The notes under the pieces are model-generated. The model had not been told where the DNA came from, ran no database searches, and was given only the letters and a program-made list of their open reading frames with translations. From Kutzneria viridogrisea (GTDB lineage Bacteria > Actinomycetota > Actinomycetes > Mycobacteriales > Pseudonocardiaceae), in contig JACJID010000003.1 in assembly GCA_014138725.1 (NCBI GenBank), positions 682,001 to 746,000 on the forward strand: 64,000 nucleotides of DNA, read 5' to 3'. The translations under genes and the position numbers were made by a program. This document shows, one piece after another, positions 36,892-46,642 of the stretch. Each line of letters begins with the position of its first letter. The first letter of the stretch is position 1.

Positions 36892-38120
36892 GCCACGCGA
36901 CGGTACAGGCCCAGGGCGCCCGCACCGAGGAGAACCGCCAGCACGGTGACGCCGAGATAGGTGGGCGCCATGGTCATGCCCAGCAGCACCGACAGGCCGA
37001 GCCCGAAACAGGCGCTGCGCATCGGCCAGGTGCGGTCCTCCTTGAGCAGGATCCGGGCCGCGGCGTTGGTGAAGGCGTAGTAGGCGAGCATCGCGCAGGC
37101 GGCGAACCCGATCGCGTCGGGCGTGCCGACCAGCAGGACCAGCACGGCGACGAGGGCGCCGCAGACCCAGCCGGAGACCCGGGCCGAACGCAGCGGGCCG
37201 GGCAGGTCCCCGTCGGCGGCCACGGCCGACACGGTGCGGCGCAGGCTGGACAGGACGAGCAGCAGGGAGGTCACGGCGGCCACGGCGGCACCGGCCACCA
37301 CCAGCGGCCCGAGCCAGGCCCCGTCGGCGGCGACCACGGCCTCGCGCAGTGGCACGCGGGACAGCGCGAGCCTGGTCGGCCCGAGCTGGCGCAGCAGGGC
37401 ACCGCCGACGGTCAGGTAGCAGGCCAGCACGACCAGCAGCAGCACCGGGATCGCCACGTGCAACCTGCGCGCGGAGTGGCTTGGCTCGTCCAGGTCGGGC
37501 GCGGTGATCCGCTCGAAACCCAGGTAGGCGAACAGCATCGTGCCCGCCGCGGGCAACAGCCCCCGGGGGTCGTCGGCGTCAGGCGCGTTCACGACCTCGG
37601 GCGCGGGCACGGCGAAGCAGGTCGCCACGACCAGCGCCAGCACGACCAACACGACCAGGACCGCGATCCAGCTCAGCCGCGTGCTCAGCTTGACCCCGGT
37701 GACCTCCAGCGCGACGGCCACCGCCAGCACCCCGAGCGCGCCCAGCAGCGGCCGGTCCGGGGTCACGTAGGCGCCGAAGGTGCCCGCGACGGCAGCCGCG
37801 GCGGCGGCCCGGCCGGCGATCGAGGCGCTGCCCGCCATCCGTCCCGGCCAGCGTCCGAGCTGGCGCGCGGCGTACCGGTAACCGGCGCCCGGCCCGGGGT
37901 AGGCGCGGGACTGGTCGGCGGTGGAGAAGGCGCTGCACAGGGCGAGCAGCCCGGCCACGACCACACCGACGAGCAGGTAGCCGCCCGCGGCGGCGGAGGC
38001 GGGGGCGAGCCCGGCGAACAGACCGGCCCCGAGCGTGCCGCACAGCCCGGTGACCACAATGCCGGGAACCGACAGGTCCGTTCGGACCATTCGCGTCACC
38101 CTCACCACATTGTCAGACAC
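36888..38120 (-). CDS. APC-family amino acid permease
   Basis: A 410-residue, roughly 12-helix amino acid/polyamine/organocation transporter; [17 protein letters not shown] and [16 protein letters not shown] match the conserved helix 1 and helix 2-3 regions. The substrate is unknown; coupling to gcvT by overlapping stop and start suggests an amino acid such as glycine. The start is uncertain: GTG as given, or an ATG ten codons later just before VRTDLSVPG. Confidence 0.82.
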   Translation of the reverse strand: MSDNVVRVTRMVRTDLSVPGIVVTGLCGTLGAGLFAGLAPASAAAGGYLLVGVVVAGLLALCSAFSTADQSRAYPGPGAGYRYAARQLGRWPGRMAGSASIAGRAAAAAAVAGTFGAYVTPDRPLLGALGVLAVAVALEVTGVKLSTRLSWIAVLVVLVVLALVVATCFAVPAPEVVNAPDADDPRGLLPAAGTMLFAYLGFERITAPDLDEPSHSARRLHVAIPVLLLVVLACYLTVGGALLRQLGPTRLALSRVPLREAVVAADGAWLGPLVVAGAAVAAVTSLLLVLSSLRRTVSAVAADGDLPGPLRSARVSGWVCGALVAVLVLLVGTPDAIGFAACAMLAYYAFTNAAARILLKEDRTWPMRSACFGLGLSVLLGMTMAPTYLGVTVLAVLLGAGALGLYRRVA

Positions 38121-38210
38121 GGACTGTGCGGCACAGCCACCTGTCGCGTGACACCTGAGCAGAAGTAGTTAGCATCGGTCACCGTTCTCAATAACCGTCG
38201 AGGAGCTACC

Positions 38211-39704
38211 GTGACCGCGCCGAAGCTAGCACTGACAGAGAGTGACCTCGTTGGCCTGGCGGCCGACGCAGTGGTCATCGGCACCCTCCAGGGAACCGGT
38301 GGGGTCACCCTGGCTCCGGGAGCCGAGGCCGTCGCGGCGGCGTTCGACGGCGGCCTGCCCAAGCTGCTGGAGCTGCTGGGTGCCACCGGCAAGGCCGAGG
38401 AGGTCGTCCGGGTGCCCGCGGGCGACAAGCTGGCCACCGATCTGCTGATCGCGGTGGGCCTGGGCAAGCCGGAGGCAGAGGGCGAGGTCACCGCCGAGCA
38501 GGTGCGCCGCGCCGCGGGCGCCTCGGGCCGGGCCGTCGCCGGGCTGAAGAAGGTGGCCTCCGCGCTGTCCGCGCTGGACCTGGGTGCCGCCGTGGAGGGC
38601 ACGGTGCTGGGCGCCTACACCTTCACCCAGTACAAGTCCGACGCGGGCAAGGCCCCGGTCGGCAAGGTGGAGTTCCTCGCCGCGGGCGGGGCCACCAAGG
38701 AGCACAAGGCCACGCTCAAGGCGCACACCGCCATCGCCGAGGCCGTGGCCACCGCGCGCGACTTCGTCAACACCCCGCCGAACGACCTGTTCCCGGGCAG
38801 CTTCGCGGACCGGGCCGCCGAGCTGGGCAAGGCCGCGGGCCTGGAGGTCGAGGTCCTGGACGAGAAGGCCCTGCGCAAGGAGGGCTACGGCGGCGTGCTC
38901 GGCGTGGGCGGCGGCTCGGAGCGCCAGCCGCGCCTGGTCCGGCTGCGCTACGTGGGCCCGAAGGCGCGCAAGAAGGTGGCGCTGGTCGGCAAGGGCATCA
39001 CCTTCGACACCGGCGGCATCTCGATCAAGCCCGCCGCGGGCATGGAGGAGATGAGCTCGGACATGGGCGGCGCGGCGGCGGTCATCGCCACCGTGGTGCT
39101 CGCGGCCAAGCTGAAGTACCCGCTGGAGGTCGTGGCCACCGTGCCGATGGCCGAGAACATGCCCTCCGGTGCGGCCTACCGCCCCGGTGACGTGCTGACC
39201 ATGTTCGGCGGCAAGACGGTGGAGGTGCTCAACACCGACGCCGAGGGCAGGCTGATCCTGGCCGACGCGATCGTGCGGGCCTGCCAGGACGACCCGGACT
39301 ACCTGATCGAGACCTCCACGCTGACCGGCGCCCAGGTCGTGGCGCTGGGCAAGCGGACCTCGGGCGTCATGGGCTCCGAGGAGTTCCGCGACCGGGTCGC
39401 CGAGCTCGGCAGCGCGGTGGGCGAGAACTCCTGGGCGATGCCGCTGCCCGAGGAGCTGCGGGCGGACCTGGACTCGCGGCTGGCGGACCTGGCCAACATC
39501 ACCGGCCACCGCTTCGGCGGCATGCTCGCCGCCGGGGTGTTCCTGCGCGAGTTCGTGGCCGAGGGCGTGCAGTGGGCGCACATCGACGTCGCGGGCCCGG
39601 CGTTCAACTCCGGTGGGGCGCACGGCTACACCAGCAAGGGCGGGACCGGGGTCCCGGTGCGCACGATGGCCGCCGTGCTGGCCGACATCGCCGCGAACGA
39701 CTGA
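38211..39704 (+). CDS. pepA: Leucyl aminopeptidase, M17 family
   Basis: A 497-residue cytosolic dinuclear-metal aminopeptidase. Catalytic and metal residues are in [15 protein letters not shown] and [13 protein letters not shown]. It removes N-terminal residues from peptides and may help glutathione- or mycothiol-conjugate turnover. Equals Rv2213 (pepB) in place. GTG start with GAGGAG five bases upstream. Confidence 0.95.
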   Translation: MTAPKLALTESDLVGLAADAVVIGTLQGTGGVTLAPGAEAVAAAFDGGLPKLLELLGATGKAEEVVRVPAGDKLATDLLIAVGLGKPEAEGEVTAEQVRRAAGASGRAVAGLKKVASALSALDLGAAVEGTVLGAYTFTQYKSDAGKAPVGKVEFLAAGGATKEHKATLKAHTAIAEAVATARDFVNTPPNDLFPGSFADRAAELGKAAGLEVEVLDEKALRKEGYGGVLGVGGGSERQPRLVRLRYVGPKARKKVALVGKGITFDTGGISIKPAAGMEEMSSDMGGAAAVIATVVLAAKLKYPLEVVATVPMAENMPSGAAYRPGDVLTMFGGKTVEVLNTDAEGRLILADAIVRACQDDPDYLIETSTLTGAQVVALGKRTSGVMGSEEFRDRVAELGSAVGENSWAMPLPEELRADLDSRLADLANITGHRFGGMLAAGVFLREFVAEGVQWAHIDVAGPAFNSGGAHGYTSKGGTGVPVRTMAAVLADIAAND

Positions 39705-39719
39705 GCTGACGACAGGACA

Positions 39720-39753
39720 CCCCGTGGGACGCGGTCCGCCGCGTCCCATGGGG
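39720..39753. terminator. Terminator between pepA and a small convergent gene
   Basis: Fifteen-base arms CCCCGTGGGACGCGG / CCGCGTCCCATGGGG with a single mismatch and a TCCG loop. Confidence 0.8.
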
Positions 39754-39759
39754 GAAGTC

Positions 39760-39969
39760 CTACTCGGCGATCCTGGTGCGGCCCGTCCAGCCGTAGAGCG
39801 GCACCGACCCCTCGCCCAGCTGCCGGTTCACACCGGTGTACCGGAAGTGTTCGTAGCCGTTTCCGCGGTGGAATTTCAACACGTGATCCAGGTTGTCGAC
39901 GTGCTGCACCGCGTCGATTTCCTGAGAATCGACCGGCCCACCTGAGAGCAGTACCCTGATCGTTTCCAC
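39760..39969 (-). CDS. Small DUF5988-like protein, 69 residues
   Basis: A 69-residue protein with VLLSGGPVDSQEIDAVQHVD, then GNGYEHFRYTG and WTGRTRIAE at the end, the pattern I know from small actinomycete DUF5988-type proteins that usually occur in polyketide or peptide natural-product clusters. No such cluster is visible here, so this is an isolated copy. GTG start with AGGAG eight bases upstream. Function unknown; family assignment from memory. Confidence 0.65.
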   Translation of the reverse strand: METIRVLLSGGPVDSQEIDAVQHVDNLDHVLKFHRGNGYEHFRYTGVNRQLGEGSVPLYGWTGRTRIAE

Positions 39970-40112
39970 TGTGCTGACTCCTCGCGCTCAGGAAACGGTG
40001 TTCTCGCTGTGATCCGTTTCACTTGCACGATCGAGATTAAAGACGGGTGAACGGGGCCACAACCCCTAGAGGACCCCTGAAGCACCCCCTGCCCAGACTT
40101 GTATACAGCTGG

Positions 40113-40118
40113 CATACT
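40113..40118 (+). promoter_or_regulatory. Promoter box of the OsmC/ArsR pair
   Basis: CATACT, six bases, then the ATG (leaderless). Just upstream, GTATA-CAGCTG-GCATAC is an imperfect dyad around a CAGCTG palindrome that overlaps the -10 box and could be the operator of the neighbouring ArsR-type protein. Confidence 0.45.
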
Positions 40119-40124
40119 GGCTGC

Positions 40125-40568
40125 ATGCGATCACACGGATACCAGGTCGAAGTGGTCTGGACGGGCAACACCGGCAGCGGGACGGCCTCGCCACGCGGCT
40201 ACGAACGGGCGCACGAGGTGCGCGTTCCCGGCAAGCCGGTGCTGCTCGGATCCTCGGACCCGGCCTTCCGGGGCGATCCCGGCAGGCACAACCCGGAGGA
40301 CCTGCTGGTGGCCTCGCTGTCCCAGTGCCACATGCTGTGGTTCCTCGGGCTGGCCGCGGCCGAGGGCGTGGTCGTCACGGCCTACACCGACCGGGCGGTG
40401 GGCACGATGGTCGAGCAGGCCGACGGCAGCGGCCGGTTCACCGAGGTCGTGCTGCACCCCGAGGTGGTCTCGGACGCGAATGCGGAACAACTCGCACGGC
40501 TGCACGAAACCGCGCACAACAAGTGCTTCATCGCCAACTCGGTGAATTTCCCGGTCCGCCTCGGATAA
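40125..40568 (+). CDS. OsmC/Ohr-family peroxiredoxin-like protein
   Basis: A 147-residue OsmC-fold protein with the two redox cysteines in SLSQCHMLWFL and NKCFIANSV, the pair that reduces organic hydroperoxides. HNPEDLLVASL is the family core. The ATG is chosen by fold start and by the promoter box six bases before it. Seventeen bases separate it from the ArsR-type regulator, so the two form a small operon, plausibly a peroxide defence with its own repressor. Confidence 0.86.
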   Translation: MRSHGYQVEVVWTGNTGSGTASPRGYERAHEVRVPGKPVLLGSSDPAFRGDPGRHNPEDLLVASLSQCHMLWFLGLAAAEGVVVTAYTDRAVGTMVEQADGSGRFTEVVLHPEVVSDANAEQLARLHETAHNKCFIANSVNFPVRLG

Positions 40569-40585
40569 CCGGTATCCTCGGCCCC

Positions 40586-40897
40586 GTGCGGATGTTGCCG
40601 GAACCCGAGGTCGACGAGATCGAGCTGCCCGCGGTCCTGTTCGCGCTCAGCGACCCGTTCCGCCTGGCGATCGTGTCCGCGCTGCGCGACGGCGGGGAGC
40701 GGCCCTCGGGCGAACTGGCCGGGGACACGCCCAAGTCCACGCACAGCCACCACCTGCGCACCTTGCGCGAGGCCGGGGTCACGCGAACCCGCCAGGTCGG
40801 TACCCGGTGCATGATCTCGCTGCGCGCCGACGCACTCCACGCGCGCTTCCCCGGACTGCTCGACGCCGTGCTAACGGCCACCCCCGTCACCGCCTGA
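40586..40897 (+). CDS. ArsR-type winged helix regulator
   Basis: A 103-residue ArsR/SmtB-like regulator: ELPAVLFALSDPFRLAIVSALRDG, then the recognition helix KSTHSHHLRTLREAGVTRTR and the wing QVGTRCMISLR. A Cys in the wing might sense redox state. GTG start (an ATG two codons later is possible), with TATCCT seven bases before it. Likely controls the preceding OsmC gene and itself. Confidence 0.8.
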   Translation: MRMLPEPEVDEIELPAVLFALSDPFRLAIVSALRDGGERPSGELAGDTPKSTHSHHLRTLREAGVTRTRQVGTRCMISLRADALHARFPGLLDAVLTATPVTA

Positions 40898-40910
40898 CCC
40901 CAAACACACC

Positions 40911-41072
40911 GCGTGTCGGCGCTTCCCGGCCCGCGTGTCGGCGCTTCCGGGCGGCGTGTCCGCGCTTGACGGCATGTTTCCCAGATCACGGGATTTCGCA
41001 CCGGAAATGCGAACACACCGCGTCGGAACGTCCGACACGCGATACCGGAAGCGCCGACACGCGGCGCCACAC
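40911..41072. repeat. GTGTCGG(CGCTTCC) repeat region between convergent genes
   Basis: Forward GTGTCGGCGCTTCC units at 40913, 40935 and a variant at 40956 (22- and 21-base steps), then inverted CCGACACGCG units at 41032 and 41054, with GGAAGCGCCGACACGC near the end. The middle (ATGTTTCCCAGATCACGG) is not repeated. Same layout as the copy after trpD. Confidence 0.82.
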
Positions 41073-41082
41073 CGTGAGCCGG

Positions 41083-41418
41083 TCAGTCCTCGGTGCGGCG
41101 GCGCTCGGCCTTGAGCCGCGCGGTGTACTCGCGCATGCGCTTGGGGTAGCCGATCCGTGACACCTCGTAGACCGGGATGCCGAGCTTGCGGCCCAGACGG
41201 AACGCGCCCTCCACCCCGTCGATGCGGCGGCGGGTCCACTCCCCGTCGTGAGCGACCAACACCACAGTGGTCTCGGTCACCGTGGTCTTGGGCTCCACAT
41301 ACCCCTCGACCCCGCGCCGGGTCCCGGCCCAGGCCTCCAGGTGGGCGGTGTCCTGGGAACTCGACGTCCTGGTCGTGCCGGCACGCCCCGTCCTGCGGAA
41401 ACGATCGAACAAGCCCAC
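41083..41418 (-). CDS. Conserved hypothetical protein upstream of lpdA
   Basis: A 111-residue basic protein beginning GLFDRFRRTGRAG, with VTETTVVLVAHDGEWTRRRI and VPVYEVSRIGYPKRMREY-like segments (IPVYEVSRIGYPKRM). It is an actinobacterial type found next to lipoamide dehydrogenase genes; function unknown. The GTG start has GGAGGAGG about seven bases upstream; the longer open frame is antisense to the lpdA leader. Confidence 0.7.
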   Translation of the reverse strand: MGLFDRFRRTGRAGTTRTSSSQDTAHLEAWAGTRRGVEGYVEPKTTVTETTVVLVAHDGEWTRRRIDGVEGAFRLGRKLGIPVYEVSRIGYPKRMREYTARLKAERRRTED

Positions 41419-41611
41419 AGCGGCCTCCTCCAGCGCTCCTCCAGGGTAGATCCTGCCAGCAGCGACCTCGTCTGGGTGTGAAACCGGGCAGTTCCCTCCC
41501 CCGGTCGGGGCAAGCGCGGCCACGTGGTGACAAGATGGGTAAGAGATCGCGCGCGCACACGCGCGACACATGCAGACCCGAATTGCCACTGTTGCCAGTC
41601 GAGGAGAACCC

Positions 41612-42982
41612 GTGACCGACACCTCCGCCGACCTTGTGATCCTGGGCGGCGGCTCGGGCGGATACGCCTGTGCCTTCCGCGCCGCTGAGCTCGGCCTGTC
41701 CGTGATCCTGGTCGAGAAGGACAAGCTCGGGGGCACCTGCCTCCACCGCGGGTGCATCCCGACCAAGGCCCTGTTGCACGCCGCCGAGATCGCCGACGTC
41801 GCCCGCGAGGGTGACAAGTTCGGCGTGAAGAGCGCGCTGGAGGGCATCGACATCGCCGGCGTGAACTCCTACAAGGACACCATCGTCGCCGGGCTCTACA
41901 AGGGCGTGCAGGGTCTGTTCAAGGCCCACAAGGTCACCGTCGTGGAGGGCGCGGGCACCGTCGTCGGCCCGAACACCGTCGAGGTGAACGGCCAGCGCTA
42001 CACCGGCAAGAACCTGGTGCTGGCCACCGGTTCCTACGCCAAGAGCCTGCCCGGCCTGGAGATCGGCGGCCGGATCATCACCAGCGACCAGGCGCTGAAC
42101 CTGGACTACGTGCCGGAGAAGGTCGTCGTGCTGGGCGGCGGCGTGATCGGCGTGGAGTTCGCCAGCGTGTGGGCCTCCTTCGGCGCCGAGGTGACCATCG
42201 TCGAGGCCCTGCCCCGCCTGGTGCCCGCCGAGGACGAGTGGGCCTCCAAGCAGCTGGAGCGTGCCTTCCGCAAGCGCGGCATCAAGTTCAAGACCGGCGT
42301 GCGCTTCACCGGCGCGACGCAGACCGAGACCGGCGTGACCGTCAGCGTGGAGACCGGCGAGCAGTTCGAGGCCGACCTGCTGCTGGTGGCCGTCGGCCGC
42401 GGCCCGAACACCGCGGGCCACGGCTACGAGAACATCGGCCTTGCCATGGACCGCGGCTTCGTGCTGACCGACGAGCGGCTGCGCACCAACGTGCCCGGCG
42501 TGTACGCCGTCGGCGACATCGTGCCCGGCCTCCAGCTGGCGCACCGCGGTTTCCAGCAGGGCATCTTCGTGGCCGAGGACATCGCGGGCCGCAACCCGAG
42601 GGTCATCGACGAGGCGGGCATCCCGCGCGTCACGTACTGCAACCCCGAGGTCGCCTCGGTCGGCCTGACCGAGGCCGCCGCCAAGGAGAAGTACGGCTCG
42701 GCCGAGACCTACGTGCTCAGCCTGGCCGCCAACGGCAAGTCGCAGATCCTGAAGACCTCCGGCGGGGTGAAGCTGGTCAAGTCCCCGGAGGGCTCCGTGG
42801 TCGGCGTGACCCTGGTCGGTGAGCGGGTCGGCGAGCTGATCGGCGAGGCCCAGTTGATCTACAACTGGGAGGCCACCGCCGAGGACGTCGCGCCGCTGAT
42901 CCACGCACACCCCACCCAGAACGAAGCCCTCGGCGAGGCGTTCCTCGCCCTGGCCGGCAAGCCGCTGCACGTGCACGGCTGA
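41612..42982 (+). CDS. lpdA: Dihydrolipoyl dehydrogenase (E3)
   Basis: A 456-residue FAD flavoprotein that reoxidises dihydrolipoyl groups of 2-oxoacid dehydrogenases and the glycine system. FAD site GGGSGGYACAFRAAELG, redox disulfide GGTCLHRGCIPTK, NAD site LGGGVIGVEFASVW and C-terminal catalytic HAHPTQNEALGE are all present. The GTG start follows GAGGAG by six bases. Stands directly before sucB (54-base gap), likely one operon. Confidence 0.96.
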   Translation: MTDTSADLVILGGGSGGYACAFRAAELGLSVILVEKDKLGGTCLHRGCIPTKALLHAAEIADVAREGDKFGVKSALEGIDIAGVNSYKDTIVAGLYKGVQGLFKAHKVTVVEGAGTVVGPNTVEVNGQRYTGKNLVLATGSYAKSLPGLEIGGRIITSDQALNLDYVPEKVVVLGGGVIGVEFASVWASFGAEVTIVEALPRLVPAEDEWASKQLERAFRKRGIKFKTGVRFTGATQTETGVTVSVETGEQFEADLLLVAVGRGPNTAGHGYENIGLAMDRGFVLTDERLRTNVPGVYAVGDIVPGLQLAHRGFQQGIFVAEDIAGRNPRVIDEAGIPRVTYCNPEVASVGLTEAAAKEKYGSAETYVLSLAANGKSQILKTSGGVKLVKSPEGSVVGVTLVGERVGELIGEAQLIYNWEATAEDVAPLIHAHPTQNEALGEAFLALAGKPLHVHG

Positions 42983-43036
42983 CACGTCGGCACAAGTCAG
43001 CCACGCGAGCAACGAGCACGAGGAGTCAGAAAACCC

Positions 43037-44785
43037 ATGGCCTTCTCCGTCCAGATGCCGGCACTCGGCGAGAGTGTCACGGAGGGCACCGTCACCCGCT
43101 GGCTCAAGCAGGAGGGTGAGCAGGTCGAGGTCGACGAGCCCTTGCTGGAGGTCTCCACCGACAAGGTGGACACCGAGATCCCGTCCCCCGCGGCGGGCGT
43201 CCTGCAGAAGATCGTCGTCCAGGAGGACGAGACCGTCGAGGTCGGCGCCGAGCTGGCGCTGATCGGCGACGGTGCCGCCCCCGCCGCACCGGCCCCGGCC
43301 CCCGCTCCGGCACCGCAGGCCGCCGCCCCGGCCCCGGTTCAGGCCCCGGCGCCCGCCGCCGCGCCCGCTCCGGCACCGGCACCGGCCCCGGCCGCGTCCT
43401 CCGGTCCCGCCGAGGGCACCGAGATCACCATGCCCGCGCTCGGTGAGAGCGTCACCGAGGGCACCGTCACCCGCTGGCTCAAGCAGGTCGGCGACAAGGT
43501 GGAGGTGGACGAGCCGCTGCTGGAGGTCTCCACCGACAAGGTGGACACCGAGATCCCCAGCCCCGCGGCGGGCGTTCTGCTGGAGATCACCGCGGGCGAG
43601 GATGAGACCGTCGAGGTCGGCGGCAAGCTGGCCGTGATCGGCTCCGGCGCCCCCGCCCAGGCCGCTGCTCCCGCAGCTGCCCCGGCACCGGCTCCGGCCG
43701 CCGCCCCGGCACCTGCCCCCGCTCCGGCACCGGCCCCGCAGGCCGCTGCCCCGGCTCCCGCCCCGGCACCGGCTCCCGCCCCGCAGGCGGCTGCCCCGGC
43801 TCCGGCCGCCGAGGAGGAGTCGGCCAACGGCGCGCCGTACGTCACTCCGCTGGTGCGCAAGCTGGCCTCGGAGAACAAGATCGACCTGAACTCGGTGAAG
43901 GGCACCGGGGTCGGTGGCCGCATCCGCAAGCAGGACGTCATCGCCGCCGTGGAGGCCGCCAAGGCTCCCGCTCCGGCACCGGCCCCCGCTGCCGCCCCGG
44001 CTCCGGCCGCGGCCAGCTCGGCCCCGTCGGCACCCGTGGCCCCGTCCGCCGAGGCCGCGGCGCTGCGCGGCACCACGCAGAAGATGACGCGCATCCGGCA
44101 GACCATCGCCAAGCGCATGGTGGAGTCGCTGCACGTCTCCGCGCAGCTCACCACCGTGGTCGAGGTGGACATCACCCGCATCGCGCGGCTGCGCGACCGG
44201 GCGAAGCGGGCCTTCGAGGCGCGGGAGGGCGTGAAGCTGTCCTTCCTGCCGTTCTTCGCCAAGGCGGCCGTCGAGGCGCTCAAGCAGCACCCGCAGCTCA
44301 ACGCCTCCATCAACGACGAGACGATGGAGGTCACCTACCACGGTGCCGAGCACCTGAGCATCGCGGTGGACTCGCCGCGCGGCCTGATGGTGCCGGTGAT
44401 CCACAACGCCGGTGACCTGAACATCGCCGGGCTGGCCCGCAAGATCGCCGACCTGGCCGAGCGCACCCGCGGCAACAAGATCAAGCCCGACGAGCTGTCC
44501 GGCGGCACGTTCACGCTGACCAACACCGGCAGCCGGGGCGCGCTGTTCGACACGCCGATCCTGAACCAGCCGCAGGTCGGCATGCTCGGCACGGGTGCGG
44601 TCGTCAAGCGCCCGGTCGTGGTGGCCGACGAGGCGGGCGGCGACACCATCGCCATCCGCTCCATGGTGTTCCTGGCCCTGTCCTACGACCACCGCCTGGT
44701 GGACGGCGCGGACGCGGCCCGCTTCCTCACCACGGTCAAGCACCGCCTCGAGGAAGGCGCTTTCGAGGCCGACCTGGGCCTGTAA
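43037..44785 (+). CDS. sucB: 2-oxoacid dehydrogenase E2, two lipoyl domains
   Basis: A 582-residue dihydrolipoyl acyltransferase. Two lipoyl domains (about 1-75 and 134-210), each with the lipoylated Lys in STDKVDTEI, are joined by long Ala/Pro linkers; a peripheral-subunit-binding domain ([26 protein letters not shown]) and the catalytic domain ending [16 protein letters not shown] follow. In actinobacteria this protein serves as E2 of pyruvate and possibly 2-oxoglutarate dehydrogenase (DlaT, Rv2215). The repeated linker DNA is itself repetitive. lipB and lipA, which make its cofactor, lie just downstream. Confidence 0.94.
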   Translation: MAFSVQMPALGESVTEGTVTRWLKQEGEQVEVDEPLLEVSTDKVDTEIPSPAAGVLQKIVVQEDETVEVGAELALIGDGAAPAAPAPAPAPAPQAAAPAPVQAPAPAAAPAPAPAPAPAASSGPAEGTEITMPALGESVTEGTVTRWLKQVGDKVEVDEPLLEVSTDKVDTEIPSPAAGVLLEITAGEDETVEVGGKLAVIGSGAPAQAAAPAAAPAPAPAAAPAPAPAPAPAPQAAAPAPAPAPAPAPQAAAPAPAAEEESANGAPYVTPLVRKLASENKIDLNSVKGTGVGGRIRKQDVIAAVEAAKAPAPAPAPAAAPAPAAASSAPSAPVAPSAEAAALRGTTQKMTRIRQTIAKRMVESLHVSAQLTTVVEVDITRIARLRDRAKRAFEAREGVKLSFLPFFAKAAVEALKQHPQLNASINDETMEVTYHGAEHLSIAVDSPRGLMVPVIHNAGDLNIAGLARKIADLAERTRGNKIKPDELSGGTFTLTNTGSRGALFDTPILNQPQVGMLGTGAVVKRPVVVADEAGGDTIAIRSMVFLALSYDHRLVDGADAARFLTTVKHRLEEGAFEADLGL

Positions 44786-44796
44786 GCACATGCCAT

Positions 44797-44839
44797 GAAA
44801 GTGCCGTATGAGACGTCTGATGTCTCATACGGCACTTTC
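44797..44839. terminator. Long hairpin, AAAGTGCCGTATGAGAC variant, after sucB
   Basis: Perfect 18-base arms GAAAGTGCCGTATGAGAC and complement around GTCTGAT, 11 bases past the sucB stop. Confidence 0.82.
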
Positions 44840-44889
44840 GCGTCACACCCTGTTGTGCGGGGCCCGGGGTGGTGCACCACGATCAGTAC

Positions 44890-45780
44890 ATGCGAGTGGT
44901 GATCGCGGGCTCCTCGGGCCTGATCGGTACGGCCCTGGTGCTGGCGCTGCGACAGGCCGGGCACGAGGTGGTCCGCCTGGTGCGCAGGCGGCCGAACGCC
45001 CCCGACGAGCGGTTCTGGGACCCGCCGGCCGGTGAGCTGGCCGAGGGCGCGCTGGACGGTGCGGACGCGGTGGTGAACCTGTGCGGCACGGGCATCGCCG
45101 ACAAGCGGTGGAGCCAGGCCCGCAAGCAGGCCCTGCTCGACTCGCGTACCGAGCCGACCGAGGTGCTGGCCGCCGCCGTGCTGGAACACGGGGTTCCGGT
45201 GCTGGTCAGCGGTTCGGCCGTGGGCTACTACGGGGACTGCGGCGCGCGGGTCGTCGACGAGTCCTCCCCTTCGGGCAAGGGTTTCCTGGCCGAGCTGTGC
45301 CGCGAGTGGGAGGCCGCCGCCTCGCCCGCCGCGCAGAACCGCCTGGTGCTGCTGCGCACCGGGCTGGTGCTGTCCGAGTCCGGTGGGCTGCTGGGCAAGC
45401 TGCGCCCACTGTTCTCCTTGCTGCTGGGCGGCAAGCTCGGTGACGGCAGGCAGTACATGCCGTGGATCTCCCTGGACGACCACGTCGCCGCGATCCGCTT
45501 CGCCCTGGAGCACGAGCAGATCAGCGGGCCGCTCAACCTGACCGGGCCCACGCCGGTGAGCAACGCCGAGTTCACCCGCGAACTGGGCGCGGCGCTGGGC
45601 AGGCCCGCGCCGTGGGCCGTGCCCGGTTTCGCCATGCGCGCGGTGCTCGGTGAGCTGGCCGACGAGGCGCTGCTGTCCGGCCAGCGCGCGGTGCCCGCGG
45701 CCCTGCTGGCCCAGGGCTTCACCTTCCAGCACGAGACGCTGGCCACGGCCCTGGCGGAGGTTGTCGGAGCTCAGGCGTAG
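44890..45780 (+). CDS. TIGR01777 family NAD-dependent epimerase-like protein
   Basis: A 296-residue extended-SDR fold protein of the TIGR01777/DUF1731 type: Rossmann motif [32 protein letters not shown] and the [11 protein letters not shown] block. The substrate is unknown. Matches Rv2216 between sucB and lipB, a very stable neighbourhood that hints at a role near lipoate metabolism. The ATG opens on the Rossmann strand. Stop overlaps the lipB start by one base. Confidence 0.88.
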   Translation: MRVVIAGSSGLIGTALVLALRQAGHEVVRLVRRRPNAPDERFWDPPAGELAEGALDGADAVVNLCGTGIADKRWSQARKQALLDSRTEPTEVLAAAVLEHGVPVLVSGSAVGYYGDCGARVVDESSPSGKGFLAELCREWEAAASPAAQNRLVLLRTGLVLSESGGLLGKLRPLFSLLLGGKLGDGRQYMPWISLDDHVAAIRFALEHEQISGPLNLTGPTPVSNAEFTRELGAALGRPAPWAVPGFAMRAVLGELADEALLSGQRAVPAALLAQGFTFQHETLATALAEVVGAQA

Positions 45781-46532
45781 TGTCGACAGACGTGAGCCGA
45801 GCAGACACCTCCTGCCGCGCCTGGGCCGAACCGGTGCAGGTGCGCGACCTGGGCACCATCGACTACCTCGAGGCCTGGGAACTGCAGCGGGAACTGGCGC
45901 ACGCGCGTGCCGAGGGCACCGGCCCGGACACGCTGCTGCTGCTGGAGCACCCGTCCACCTACACCGCCGGCAAGCGCACCGAGCCCGAGGACCGCCCGCA
46001 GGACGGCACCCCGGTGATCGACGTGGACCGCGGCGGCAAGATCACCTGGCACGGGCCCGGCCAGCTGGTGGGCTATCCCATCGTGCAGCTGTCCGACCCG
46101 GTGGACGTGGTCGACTACGTGCGGCGCATCGAGCAGGCGCTGATCCACGTGTGCGACCAGCTGGGACTGGCCACCGGCCGGGTGGACGGTCGCAGCGGGG
46201 TGTGGCTGGCCGCCACCGAGTCCCGGCCGGAGCGCAAGATCGCCGCGATCGGCATCCGCGTGCAGCGCGGGGTCACCATGCACGGCCTGGAGATCAACTG
46301 CAACGCCGACCTGGCCGCCTTCGACAAGATCGTGCCCTGCGGCATCCGCGACGCCGGGGTCACCTCGCTGTCGCTGGAGCTGGGCCGCGAGGTGACTGTG
46401 GCTGAGGTACAGCCGCTCGTGCGGGAGGCGGTGCTCGCCGCGCTGGAGGGCAGCCTCCAGGTCAGCGAGCGCTTCATCCCGCGCGAGGGCGGCCCGCAGG
46501 CCGCCGGGGTCACCTTCGCCCTCCAGGGCTGA
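45780..46532 (+). CDS. lipB: Octanoyl-[acyl carrier protein] transferase
   Basis: A 250-residue LipB that moves octanoyl from ACP to the lipoyl domains, first step of lipoate synthesis. Motifs: [17 protein letters not shown], catalytic Lys in [10 protein letters not shown] and acyl-carrying Cys in [16 protein letters not shown] start overlaps the previous stop; a GTG four codons later is also possible. Directly serves SucB encoded upstream. Confidence 0.95.
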   Translation: MSTDVSRADTSCRAWAEPVQVRDLGTIDYLEAWELQRELAHARAEGTGPDTLLLLEHPSTYTAGKRTEPEDRPQDGTPVIDVDRGGKITWHGPGQLVGYPIVQLSDPVDVVDYVRRIEQALIHVCDQLGLATGRVDGRSGVWLAATESRPERKIAAIGIRVQRGVTMHGLEINCNADLAAFDKIVPCGIRDAGVTSLSLELGREVTVAEVQPLVREAVLAALEGSLQVSERFIPREGGPQAAGVTFALQG

Positions 46533-46577
46533 TCCGACCAGCCTGCGGCACCAGTTCCGACGTGGTCCAACCAGCAC

Positions 46578-46640
46578 CGCGTGTCGGCGTCTCGTGGCGT
46601 GCGTGTCGGCGGGCGCCGACACGCCGCACCGGTGCGGGCG
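46578..46640. repeat. Short GTGTCGGCG repeat region between convergent genes
   Basis: Two forward GCGTGTCGGCG units followed at once by inverted CGCCGACACGC form a compact dyad between lipB and the convergent TetR gene. Small member of the family seen at 19.5 and 40.9 kb; it may act as the terminator. Confidence 0.7.
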
Positions 46641-46642
46641 GG

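Noticed and set aside
40871-44791. Very long minus-strand open frame (1306 codons) opposite lpdA and sucB
   Set aside because: It is the antisense shadow of two clear genes with strong GC3 bias; its product is Gly/Arg/His-rich with no domain.
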